Shown: positions 39,200 through 46,763 of the stretch, piece by piece | Layout of the letters: each line of letters opens with the position of its first letter | Numbering within the stretch: the stretch's first letter is position 1 | Assembly (NCBI GenBank): GCA_040218145.1 | Contig: JAVJQK010000041.1 | Location: forward strand, 53,398 to 117,397 | Source of the DNA: Sandaracinaceae bacterium | GTDB lineage: Bacteria > Myxococcota_A > Polyangia > Polyangiales > Sandaracinaceae | DNA: 64,000 nucleotides | Direction of reading: 5' to 3' | Notes under the pieces: generated by a model | What the model was told of the DNA's origin: nothing | Seen by the model: only the letters and a program-made list of their open reading frames with translations | Databases searched by the model: none | Position numbers and translations under genes: made by a program

Positions 39200-40225
39200 G
39201 TGGGGCGCCACGTCTTCATCACGGGGATCGCAGGCTTTCTCGGGAGCCACCTCGCGGAGCGGCTCCTCGCGCAGGGCTGCTCCGTACGTGGCTGCGACGA
39301 TCTGAGCGGCGGCTACCGGGACAACGTGCCCGAGGGCGCGGAGCTCGACGTCGTCGACTGCTGCGATCTCGAGGCGATGAAGCGCATCACCGAGGGCGCC
39401 GATGTGGTCGTGCACGCCGCGTCCTCGGCGCACGAGGGGCTCAGCGTCTTCAGCCCCACGCTGATCGTGCGCAACAACGTGCAGGCGTCGGTCGCCACGT
39501 TCACCGCGGCCATCGCCAACGGCGTGCAGCGGATCGTCTACTGCTCGTCGATGGCGCGCTACGGCGACAACGACGTCCCGTTCGTCGAGACGCAGGCCAC
39601 CAACCCGCGCGACCCCTACGGCATCGCCAAGGTCTGCAGCGAGCAGCTGCTCCATCAGCTGGCGACCACCCACGGCGTCGAGCGCGTCGTCGCGGTGCCC
39701 CACAACATCATCGGCGCGCGCCAGAAGTACGACGACCCGTACCGCAACGTCGCCTCGATCATGGCAAACCTCATGCTGCAGGGGCGCCAGCCCTTCATCT
39801 ACGGCGACGGCGAGCAGATGCGCTGCTTCAGCCCGGTGCAGGACGTCGTGGACTGCCTCGTCAAGCTCGCGCTCGACCCGGGCATGGACGGGCTCACCGT
39901 CAACGTCGGCCCCGACTCGCGCTCGTCCGAGCAGGGCTTCATCACCATCAACGCGCTCGCGGAGCGGCTGGCCGCCATCATCGGCTTCGCGCCGCTCGAG
40001 CCCATCTACGTCGACCCGCGCCCGTGCGAGGTGAAGCTCGCGACCTGCTCGAGCGACCTCGCGCGCGAGCGGCTCGGCTACGACCCGCGCGGCAGCGTCG
40101 ACGACGGCCTGCGCGACATCGTCGCCTTCATCCGCGCCCGCGGCCCGCGCCCCTTCGACTACGCGCTCGAGCTCGAGATCGTCACCGACGACACGCCGCG
40201 GACCTGGAAAGACCGGCTCATCTGA
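39200..40225 (+). CDS. NAD-dependent sugar epimerase/dehydratase (SDR)
   Basis: 341 residues, extended SDR. NAD-binding GxxGxxG at G9/G12/G15 (TGIAGFLGS), the SSM triad serine region (116-118) and the catalytic Tyr140-x3-Lys144 (DPYGIAK). The region after the active site (HNIIGARQKYDDPYRNV) is typical of UDP-glucose 4-epimerase-like enzymes. Probably supplies a nucleotide sugar for the glycan block just upstream. GTG 39200 is chosen from the TATGGT promoter. Convergent with the RiPP-like locus, 29 nt away. Confidence 0.88.
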   Translation: MGRHVFITGIAGFLGSHLAERLLAQGCSVRGCDDLSGGYRDNVPEGAELDVVDCCDLEAMKRITEGADVVVHAASSAHEGLSVFSPTLIVRNNVQASVATFTAAIANGVQRIVYCSSMARYGDNDVPFVETQATNPRDPYGIAKVCSEQLLHQLATTHGVERVVAVPHNIIGARQKYDDPYRNVASIMANLMLQGRQPFIYGDGEQMRCFSPVQDVVDCLVKLALDPGMDGLTVNVGPDSRSSEQGFITINALAERLAAIIGFAPLEPIYVDPRPCEVKLATCSSDLARERLGYDPRGSVDDGLRDIVAFIRARGPRPFDYALELEIVTDDTPRTWKDRLI

Positions 40226-40254
40226 TCCCGAAGAATGGGCTGCGCTGCGTCGCG

Positions 40255-41352
40255 CTACGGGTCCAGAGTCGCGAACCCCTCTCGAACCCACCGCGAGGCG
40301 AGAAGACACTTGGTCGCGTCGGCGTACGCGTCGGGAAGATCACCGACCGCGAAGCCCGCGTTGTGTTCGAGGAACGCCACTGCCTCCTGGGCTGACGCTG
40401 GGAGCCGCATGTGGCAGTCCCCGAGCCGCATCCACACGCGTCCCCCCGCCTCTCTTCCGTGCACCAGCGTGCCCCCGGGGCGGCGTCGGAGTCGCGTTGC
40501 GAGGTTCAACTCGGCCGACAGCGCAACCGATCGCAGCCCTCCGACGGGGAGCGGAGCTGTGGCGCTGCGTTCGGCTCGCAGCGCCTCGGCCAGCCGCTCC
40601 GGTTCGAGTGGGGCCGGGTCTCGCGAGTCCATCGAGGTGAGCCAGGACAGCAGCGCCGCGGTCTCTCGACCGTGCGCTGGGACGTCACAGAGAGGCACGG
40701 CCGACTGCAGCTCCGGGTGATGCGACGCGAGGGCGTCGACGACCGCGTGCGCGAGGTCGACCCAACGCAACGGATAGACACCTACCGTGAGATGGAGTGA
40801 GCCCGAGTCGAGCGTGCTCGCGTGGTGAGGCGTGCCGCGCGGCAGGTAGAGGACGTCCCCCGACTCCAGATCGAGCTCACGCCGAGCGCTCCCGCTCCCG
40901 ACCGCCCAGCGCTTGCGCCCCCAGGTCTGGAGCACGAACAAATCGTGGTCGTCCACATGCTCGGGGAAGCCATCTCCTCCAGGCAAGGAGCAGTACACGT
41001 TCACCCCGACGCGGGCCGCGAGGTCGGCTCCCAGGTCCGCCGCGAGGGTCAGCAGCGCGGGCCAGCGCTGGTGGGCCCCGTTCAAGACGATCGTGCCGCC
41101 AGCGCGCCACGCGTGCAGGATGTGCTGAGGCTTCGTGTAGTCGAGCCGTGAGTCCTCGGGCCCGCCGACGAGTCGCAGGCTCTCTTCGCCCGGCCGCACG
41201 GCGATGAGGTAGCGCTCGACATCGTCGAGGTCGAACAGATGTGTGAACCGATCCGGAGCGGTCGCGCGCTGCCAAACCGGGTGGCGCGGCGCGGCGTCCG
41301 AACGCCAGCGCTCCGCGTTGGGCCCGAGTAGCCACGTCAGGTCGCACCGCAC
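40255..41352 (-). CDS. JmjC/cupin-type Fe(II)/2-oxoglutarate oxygenase (YcfD/NO66-like)
   Basis: 365 residues. JmjC-like core with iron ligands His132-x-Asp134 in HVDDHDLFVLQTWGRKRW and a distal His at 176 or 177 (PRGTPHHAS); this arrangement matches ribosomal oxygenases YcfD, MINA and NO66, which hydroxylate Arg or His in proteins. The C-terminal half is a dimerisation/winged-helix-like region. GTG 41352 with AGGAG upstream lies nine bases after the stop of the 115-residue peptide gene, so that peptide is the natural candidate substrate. Confidence 0.85.
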   Translation of the reverse strand: MRCDLTWLLGPNAERWRSDAAPRHPVWQRATAPDRFTHLFDLDDVERYLIAVRPGEESLRLVGGPEDSRLDYTKPQHILHAWRAGGTIVLNGAHQRWPALLTLAADLGADLAARVGVNVYCSLPGGDGFPEHVDDHDLFVLQTWGRKRWAVGSGSARRELDLESGDVLYLPRGTPHHASTLDSGSLHLTVGVYPLRWVDLAHAVVDALASHHPELQSAVPLCDVPAHGRETAALLSWLTSMDSRDPAPLEPERLAEALRAERSATAPLPVGGLRSVALSAELNLATRLRRRPGGTLVHGREAGGRVWMRLGDCHMRLPASAQEAVAFLEHNAGFAVGDLPDAYADATKCLLASRWVREGFATLDP

Positions 41353-41361
41353 GCGGCGCTC

Positions 41362-41709
41362 CTACTCCGAGCCGCTCTTCTCCGGCCCGCAGTCGCCCTT
41401 CATGACCTTCGAGGCGCGGAGCGAGCCACGCACTCTCTCGGTCCCCACGAGCTCCTCGACCATGTCGGTCTCTGCGTTGTAGACGGGTCGGCTCAGTCGA
41501 ATCGAGAGCTCGGCGTTGAGCGCCATGCAGCCCTGGACAGCGGCGTCGTGCATGGATGCCGCTTCGATCAGACCCTTTTTCAGCAACTCCATGAACCCAT
41601 CTAGATCCTTCGGGTCCAGCTCGATCCGCTCCACCTGGTCGCGCTCGTCCGGTGTCGCGTAGCGCGTCACGTTCTTGAACACCGGGTTCTTCAGCTCTCC
41701 GTCGGACAT
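41362..41709 (-). CDS. Candidate RiPP substrate/leader peptide
   Basis: 115 residues, acidic, soluble, beginning MSDGELKNPVFKNV. A helical middle part (about 33-75) and a C-terminal tail with KGDCGPEKSGSE that could be a core region holding Cys-Gly and Ser-Gly. I do not recognise a family. A strong GGGAGG lies six bases before ATG 41709. It is co-transcribed with the JmjC oxygenase and diverges from the YcaO-TfuA operon. It could instead be an unmodified carrier or recognition protein; the precursor role is inference. Confidence 0.7.
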   Translation of the reverse strand: MSDGELKNPVFKNVTRYATPDERDQVERIELDPKDLDGFMELLKKGLIEAASMHDAAVQGCMALNAELSIRLSRPVYNAETDMVEELVGTERVRGSLRASKVMKGDCGPEKSGSE

Positions 41710-41718
41710 GGCCACCTC

Positions 41719-41733
41719 CCCATGGGCCATGGG
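41719..41733. promoter_or_regulatory. Palindrome CCCATGG-G-CCATGGG next to the peptide gene start
   Basis: Perfect 7-bp arms around one base, in the 5' leader of the minus-strand peptide gene. Its proximal arm shares two bases with the GGGAGG ribosome-binding site, so it is a candidate operator or a start-masking hairpin. Confidence 0.35.
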
Positions 41734-41751
41734 TCTCAGGCACCGGACGAA

Positions 41752-42003
41752 ATGTCAACGTTTCACCCCGAGATGTTCACCCCGGAGCAGCGGCGCCCCG
41801 ACGTCCGTACGCTCGAGGCGCGCCCAACGCTCGTCGATCGGCGGGTCTCCTCGATCGAGCCCCGAGCGCGACCGCGCTCCCGTCGAGCCCGGTCGACTTG
41901 CCCGAGCCGTTGCGACGCCCAACGGATCGACGCGGCCGCGATGAGCCGCCCGTGGCCTACGGTACTGCCCCACCTCGGACGCGGCACGATGGCGTCGTGG
42001 TAG
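41752..42003 (+). CDS. Possible small ORF, alternative precursor candidate
   Basis: 83 residues starting MSTFHPEMFTPEQRRPDVR, Arg-rich in the middle, with CPSRC and a tail VLPHLGRGTMASW. The frame has mostly G/C third bases, but overlapping frames are also open, and only a weak ribosome-binding site (GGACGAA) is visible. It ends exactly in the -10 element of the methyltransferase gene. It may be chance; it is listed because it heads the biosynthetic operon and has Cys/Ser/Thr near its end. Confidence 0.25.
   Translation: MSTFHPEMFTPEQRRPDVRTLEARPTLVDRRVSSIEPRARPRSRRARSTCPSRCDAQRIDAAAMSRPWPTVLPHLGRGTMASW
41753..41758 (-). promoter_or_regulatory. Consensus -35 TTGACA upstream of the peptide/JmjC operon
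   Basis: TTGACA on the minus strand, 44 nt before the ATG at 41709. A convincing -10 at 16-18 nt is not seen (the region reads GAGACC), so the promoter is tentative. Confidence 0.3.
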
Positions 42004-42006
42004 GGT
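42001..42006 (+). promoter_or_regulatory. Putative -10 element of the YcaO operon
   Basis: TAGGGT seven bases before the GTG at 42014; no Shine-Dalgarno. Likely drives the seven-gene operon as a leaderless mRNA. Confidence 0.5.
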
Positions 42007-42013
42007 CGGGCGC

Positions 42014-42856
42014 GTGAGCGTCGACCAGAGGCCACCCCCTCGGGTTCCCCGGCATGCGGTCGGGCGCCGCGAGTTCTTCCGCTGGTTCGAAGAGGTCTGC
42101 CCGGCGGCCACCAGCCGCGCGTTCGCACGCGGGCGCGTGGAAGGTCGAGGGAGCTCGTACGAGCTCGCGCTCGACGCGTGGGCGGTCGCGGGTGCGCCTC
42201 GCGCCGTCCTCGACGTCGGGTGCGGAGAAGGTCAGCTGCTGGCGCTCGCCGCGGAGCGGTGGCCTTCGACCGAACTTCTCGGCGTCGACGTCGTGGACAT
42301 GTCGCGCGCGTTCGACGCGGCCGGGCATGGCGCTCGCTTCTGGCTGAGCGACGCCGCGTCTCTCCCCCTCGAGGATGAGCAGGTCGATCTGACCGTGTTC
42401 CACTTCAGCCTCCCGTTCGTCGAGGATCCCGTCGCGGCCCTGAGAGAGGCGGCGCGCGCGCTGCGCCCGAACGGGGTCCTGAGCGTCGTCGTCGGCGCCC
42501 CGACGAGGGAGGAGACCGTGTACCAACGCTTCAGCGCCCGCGTCCGAGACCTCTACCGCCGAGGGCACGGCGACCCCATCCAGCTGGTCGACCGCCGCAC
42601 GCAGACCGCAAAGGACCTGATCCAGCTCGCCCGCGAGGCCGGTTTCCTCGACATCTCGGTCCAGGAGGCGGAGATGATCCTCGACGGCGACGAAGCGAGC
42701 CTCTTCGGCCTGATGACCACCACCTACGACTGGGCCTTCCTCGACGACATCGCCAGGGCCGAGCTGGAGGACCATTGCCGTTCGCTCCTCGGCGAGGCGC
42801 CACTCATTCGATGCCGCATCGGGCTGCGTCACCTCGTCGGCGTGAGGCGAGCGTGA
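42014..42856 (+). CDS. Class I SAM-dependent methyltransferase
   Basis: 280 residues. SAM-binding motif I VLDVGCGEGQLL, acidic motif II (LLGVDVVDMS), and the later motif LTVFHFSLPFVEDP ... ALRPNGVLSVVVG, typical of Methyltransf_11/25 proteins. First gene of the RiPP-like operon; its stop overlaps the GTG of the next gene by four bases. It could methylate the peptide (N- or C-terminus, side chain) but the substrate is unknown. Confidence 0.85.
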   Translation: MSVDQRPPPRVPRHAVGRREFFRWFEEVCPAATSRAFARGRVEGRGSSYELALDAWAVAGAPRAVLDVGCGEGQLLALAAERWPSTELLGVDVVDMSRAFDAAGHGARFWLSDAASLPLEDEQVDLTVFHFSLPFVEDPVAALREAARALRPNGVLSVVVGAPTREETVYQRFSARVRDLYRRGHGDPIQLVDRRTQTAKDLIQLAREAGFLDISVQEAEMILDGDEASLFGLMTTTYDWAFLDDIARAELEDHCRSLLGEAPLIRCRIGLRHLVGVRRA

Positions 42857-43566
42857 CCGCGACTTCGGTGCGCACCGAGAGGGACGAGCACGTCTATCGG
42901 CACTTCTACCGCATCCCGCGTATGGGTGTGGTCGGCCTGACGGGTCACGGCGGCCCGTTCGGCTTCGACATCGGTGCGGCGCTCGCCGCCGACCGCCTCC
43001 TGACCGCCTACCGTTGTGACGCCCTGGTCGAGACGGGGTGCTACCTCGGTGACACCACCCACTACCTCGCCGCGGCGTATCCCGGTCGACCGCTGGTCGG
43101 CTGCGACATCGTCCGCGCGCATGTGGACTTCGTCCGCCATCGACTGAGAGACCACCAGGACGTCGAAGTGCACCATGGCTCCTCGCCGACCGTGGTCGCG
43201 CGCGTGGCAGCCCGACACGCCCGGCCGTTCTTCTACCTGGACGCGCACAGCGAAGAGAGCTGGCCGCTGATCGAGGAGCTGAAGGCCATCGAGCGCGGGG
43301 TCGTCTGCATCGACGACTTCGACATCGGACATCCCCGCTTCGCGTACGACACCTGGCGGGGTGTCGCCTGCGGACCGCAGCTCCTGTCGAGGGTCGGGGA
43401 TCGCGTCAGCGAATACTGGATCCTCGACCCCGAAGCCGATCTCCCCTTCCCGTGCCTCCAGACGGGGCGGCGCGGCGGCAAGGCGTGGCTCGTGATGGGG
43501 CTCGACACGGCACCCATGGAGGAGTGCCCGTGGTTCCTGCGCCGGCGCGTGCCGGAGCGCGGATGA
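42853..43566 (+). CDS. Methyltransferase-like protein
   Basis: 237 residues. A Rossmann core with ETGCYLGDTTHYLAAAYP, GCDIVRAHVDFVR and FFYLDAHSEESWPLIEEL, resembling divergent class I methyltransferases of the Methyltransf_24/TylF type; the glycine-rich motif I is replaced by ETGCYLGDT. The YLDAH motif may bind a metal. It overlaps both neighbours by four bases. It may be a second methyltransferase or a SAM-fold protein with another role. Confidence 0.65.
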   Translation: MTATSVRTERDEHVYRHFYRIPRMGVVGLTGHGGPFGFDIGAALAADRLLTAYRCDALVETGCYLGDTTHYLAAAYPGRPLVGCDIVRAHVDFVRHRLRDHQDVEVHHGSSPTVVARVAARHARPFFYLDAHSEESWPLIEELKAIERGVVCIDDFDIGHPRFAYDTWRGVACGPQLLSRVGDRVSEYWILDPEADLPFPCLQTGRRGGKAWLVMGLDTAPMEECPWFLRRRVPERG

Positions 43567-44765
43567 CGGTGACCTACCGGTTCGGAACCAGTCTGCGCCG
43601 AATCGACGCCGAGGCCACGCTGGAGGTCGCGGCCGCGTGCCTCGCGTCGCATGGCGTTCGCCGTGTTGTCGACGTCACGCCTCTCGATCGAGTGGGCTTA
43701 CCCGTGTTCGTCTCGATCCGCCCCGAGGGCCGAACGCTCGCCGTGCACGCCGGCAAGGGCTCGACCCCCGGCGAGGCGCGTGTGAGCGCGGTGATGGAGG
43801 CGCTCGAGTTCGCGGTCGCCGAGCGCCCACCCTCGCGGGAGACCGTATCGGTGACGCCCCGGGAGGCGCGGGAAGCTCACGGGCTCGATTTCCTCTCGCT
43901 CTGCCCGCGTCTCGGCGTCGGCATCCCCAGCGACCGACCCCTGGACTGCTTGCTCGGAGAGTGCCTCCTCGGCGGCGGACCGCGTCCGTTGCCCGTAGAG
44001 ACCGTGCATCTCCTCGAGCATGGCTCGGGCTCCGGGTACTTCGGCTCCAACACCACCGGCCTGGCGTCTGGCAACGACGTCGTCGAGGCGACCCTGCACG
44101 CCGCGCTGGAGGTGCTCGAACGCGACGTGAAGTCGTTCCAATGCGTGCGCGACGAGACGCGCCTCATCGTGCCCGAGAGTCTGCCTCCCCCGCTCCTCGA
44201 AGTGCTCGGCAGGATCGAAGCGGCGGGGCTGCGCTGCGCGCTCCGCCACGCCCCCTCCGCGTCGGGAGTGCCGTGGTTTCAAGCCGTGCTGTGGGATCCG
44301 GACGACCTCGACCCGAGCCTCGTCAACGGCGGCTACGGGTGCCATCCGGACGCGACGACGGCCGCGACTCGCGCGGTTCTGGAAGCCGTCCAGAGCCGAC
44401 TCGTCGTCATCCACGGCGGGCGGGACGACCTGATCGACACCCACCGGCGCTACGCGAGCATGAGCCCGACGGAACGAGTCGGTCATCTTCAGCGCGTCCT
44501 GAGGCGGGCGCTCGACGTCGATGGCCAGGTGGAGCTCGAGTCGGTGCCATCGCTCGACACCTCAGGCCCTCTCGAGAGCGTGCTCGACCGGGTCCTGGAT
44601 GCGGTGGGCCGCGCGCGACTCGGTCCCCCGGTCCGCGTCGTGCTCGAGTCCATCGATCCACGGCTCGCGTTCGTGCGCGTCGCGATCCCTGGAGCCGAGA
44701 ACTTCACGAACGCCGAGCGGAAGGTCGGGCGACGGCTCGTAGAGCGGCTGAGGGCCGCGCGGTGA
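43563..44765 (+). CDS. YcaO-domain ATP-dependent cyclodehydratase/thioamidation enzyme
   Basis: 400 residues, a complete YcaO domain. ATP/Mg2+-binding acidic motifs are kept: EARVSAVMEALE (Glu79, Glu82), EATLHAALEVLERD (Glu175, Glu183, Glu186), and EAVQSR (274-279) with GGRDD (285-289). YcaO enzymes activate peptide backbone amides by phosphorylation, producing azolines, amidines or, with TfuA, thioamides. There is no fused ocin-ThiF/E1 partner. The next gene encodes TfuA and overlaps it, so thioamide formation is the leading prediction. Confidence 0.95.
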   Translation: MTVTYRFGTSLRRIDAEATLEVAAACLASHGVRRVVDVTPLDRVGLPVFVSIRPEGRTLAVHAGKGSTPGEARVSAVMEALEFAVAERPPSRETVSVTPREAREAHGLDFLSLCPRLGVGIPSDRPLDCLLGECLLGGGPRPLPVETVHLLEHGSGSGYFGSNTTGLASGNDVVEATLHAALEVLERDVKSFQCVRDETRLIVPESLPPPLLEVLGRIEAAGLRCALRHAPSASGVPWFQAVLWDPDDLDPSLVNGGYGCHPDATTAATRAVLEAVQSRLVVIHGGRDDLIDTHRRYASMSPTERVGHLQRVLRRALDVDGQVELESVPSLDTSGPLESVLDRVLDAVGRARLGPPVRVVLESIDPRLAFVRVAIPGAENFTNAERKVGRRLVERLRAAR

Positions 44766-45418
44766 GCTGCGTCCTGTTCGTCGGCCCGACGGCGTGGGGC
44801 CTCGACCTCGAGCGATGGGCAGCCCGGGTCGACGTCCGTGGTCCGGCCTGTCGAGGTGCCATCGACGCGCTGCTCTCGGCGCACGGAGCGCCCCGGCCCA
44901 TCGCGCTGGTCGATGGGCTCTTCGGTCGAGTGCCTGCGCTCGGGCACCGCGAGATCCTCTCGGCCCTCGAGGCGGGTTGGCCGGTCTGGGGGCTCTCCTC
45001 TCTCGGAGCCATCCGCGCGGCCGAGATGGACTACCTGGGCATGCGCGGCTACGGGCGCATCTACGCTCGCTACGCATCCCTCCCCGATCTCCGTGATGAC
45101 GAGGTGGCGCTGCTCCACGAGGCGGAGCGTCCCTGGCGCCCGGTCAGCGAGCCTCTCGTTCATCTTCGAGAGGCGCTCGCGCACCTCGTCGCGGTGGGCT
45201 CGATCGAGGACGGGACGAGGGCCGAAACGCTCGCGACGCTCGAGCGGCTCTGGTTCGGCGAGCGAACGCGTGCGCGCCTGCTCGAGCTGCTCGTCGCGCG
45301 GGAGGGGCCCGGGCGGCGGGAGGAGCTCCGCGCCGAGCTGCGCCGCTTCGAGCGCTTCCGAGTCAAGACTCACGATCTCTCGATGTTTCTCGAGGAGGCG
45401 CCGTGGGCTCGCACCTGA
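44762..45418 (+). CDS. tfuA: TfuA-like protein, YcaO partner
   Basis: 218 residues. The TfuA core is clear: LVDGLFGRVPALGHREILSA, WGLSSLGAIRAAEM, GMRGYGRIYARY and DDEVALLH. TfuA partners work with YcaO in thioamidation (thioglycine of methanogen McrA, thioamide RiPPs) and in trifolitoxin production, probably by activating or delivering sulfur. The GTG start overlaps the YcaO stop. A family C-terminal helical part is present, so it is full length. Confidence 0.93.
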   Translation: MSCVLFVGPTAWGLDLERWAARVDVRGPACRGAIDALLSAHGAPRPIALVDGLFGRVPALGHREILSALEAGWPVWGLSSLGAIRAAEMDYLGMRGYGRIYARYASLPDLRDDEVALLHEAERPWRPVSEPLVHLREALAHLVAVGSIEDGTRAETLATLERLWFGERTRARLLELLVAREGPGRREELRAELRRFERFRVKTHDLSMFLEEAPWART

Positions 45419-46158
45419 CGCTGGCCGCGATGATCGGCGGCGTTCCGTTCCTCGATCCGAGCTTCAGGCCGGGCGCGCTGCTCGCGGCTGTCGCCGTCGT
45501 CCGGGCCCGGGCCGCTCACGGGGACGGGGCCGAGTCGCTCCCCGGAGACGCTCTGCGCGCGCTGCTGCGTCCTTCGGTTGCGCTCGAGCTGCGCGTCACG
45601 CAGGGGCTCGCGCGGAGGATCCCGAACGCACCGCTCTCGGAGGCGCGAGCCGCGCAGGTCGAGGTCGCCATGGCCCGCCTCGCCACGCTCCCGAGCTGGC
45701 GGCCGCTCCTGGAGCTCCCGCTGGCGGTGCGCGGCCTCGTGGACCACCCCGCGACCTCGTGCTCCTGCTACGGCGTACCGCAGCACATCTTCCTGAGTGA
45801 GAGCGCGTTCGACGACGCCGTCGGGCTCGAGGAGTACGTGCTGCACGAGGTCTGCCACAACTGGATGTATTGCATCGAAGAGATCCGCGTGCTGCACCCC
45901 GCCGAGTTCCCCGGCCGGTACACGCTCCCCACGGGCACGGTCGGGCGGAACCCGACGGAGGTCATCGGTGCTGCGCACGTGGCCTCCACGCTCATACGGT
46001 GGTACCGACACCAGAATGGTCAGCCCGAGCGGGTGCGCGACCTCTCTCGATATCTCGCGGGTTGCATCGAGCTCCTCGAAGGGATGCCGCCAGGCGCGCT
46101 GACGGCGACGGGGGTCGAGGTGGCGGAGCGCCTCGCGAACGAGCGGGTGATCGGGTGA
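45403..46158 (+). CDS. HExxH protein, putative peptide-modifying enzyme
   Basis: 251 residues. A zinc/iron-type HExxH motif, His148-Glu149-Val-Cys-His152 (EEYVLHEVCHNW), with a possible third ligand at Glu186 or His192 (NPTEVIGAAHV). HExxH proteins in RiPP loci include 2-oxoglutarate-dependent beta-hydroxylases as well as peptidases; I cannot tell which here. Five Cys residues cluster around the motif (CSCYG, EVCHN, MYC). GTG 45403 has GAGGAG upstream and overlaps tfuA by 16 nt. Confidence 0.65.
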   Translation: MGSHLTLAAMIGGVPFLDPSFRPGALLAAVAVVRARAAHGDGAESLPGDALRALLRPSVALELRVTQGLARRIPNAPLSEARAAQVEVAMARLATLPSWRPLLELPLAVRGLVDHPATSCSCYGVPQHIFLSESAFDDAVGLEEYVLHEVCHNWMYCIEEIRVLHPAEFPGRYTLPTGTVGRNPTEVIGAAHVASTLIRWYRHQNGQPERVRDLSRYLAGCIELLEGMPPGALTATGVEVAERLANERVIG

Positions 46159-46763
46159 CGTTGAACCGAGCGACCGCGGACGGAGTCATCAGGTGCTGGC
46201 CGACCCCCGTCTATCGTCGGCAGCACGACACGATGGGGGACGCGCAGGGAGTGAACGAGGCGCTCGCCGATCATATCCGCCGACGAAGTCGCGAAGAGCC
46301 GTCCGCGAAGGCGAGCAACCTCGGCGCGTGGCAGAGCCGGGCGGATCTGCTTCGAGGCGACGCTCCGGCCGTGAGCCGGCTCGCCGAGTGGATCTCGGAG
46401 GCCGTCGCCGCGCTCGAGCGGCTGGTCCTGGCCATCCCGTGGGAAGCGGGTCATCCCGTCGCGGAGGCGTGGGGCATGCTCTACCGAGCGCGCGATGCGC
46501 AGGGAGTGCACGTGCACCCGGGCTCGGTCTGGAGCGGCGTGTACTACGTCGAAGTGCCAGAGCTCGAGGGCGAACGGGGCGCCCTGGAGCTGTTCGATCC
46601 GCGGACGGCCCGACGGGTACGGCACGCGACGGGTATACACCGCATCGTCCCCTCGAGCGGATTGCTCGTGGCGTTCCCCAGCTGGCTCGAGCACCGCGTT
46701 CGCCCACACGACTCCCCACGAGAGCGGATCGCCGTCGCCTTCAACGTGGGATATCGCCGATGA
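46155..46763 (+). CDS. 2OG-Fe(II) oxygenase-like protein (TIGR02466 type)
   Basis: 202 residues. N-terminal WPTPVY motif, the iron-site segment GVHVHPGSVWSGVYYV (His119, His121), LELFDPR, and the distal segment AFPSWLEHRVRPHDSPRERIAVAFNV with His180 and the Arg that binds 2-oxoglutarate. This matches the TIGR02466 double-stranded beta-helix family. In this operon it probably oxidises the peptide. It overlaps both neighbours by four bases. Confidence 0.82.
   Translation: MTLNRATADGVIRCWPTPVYRRQHDTMGDAQGVNEALADHIRRRSREEPSAKASNLGAWQSRADLLRGDAPAVSRLAEWISEAVAALERLVLAIPWEAGHPVAEAWGMLYRARDAQGVHVHPGSVWSGVYYVEVPELEGERGALELFDPRTARRVRHATGIHRIVPSSGLLVAFPSWLEHRVRPHDSPRERIAVAFNVGYRR

Larger units (their letters stand above)
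41710..42013. other. 304-bp divergent control region of the RiPP-like locus
   Basis: Separates the peptide/JmjC operon (minus) from the seven-gene operon (plus). It holds the palindrome at 41719-41733, a consensus -35 (41753-41758, minus), the TAGGGT element (42001-42006, plus) and a possible small plus-strand frame (41752-42003). No other gene is evident. Confidence 0.6.
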
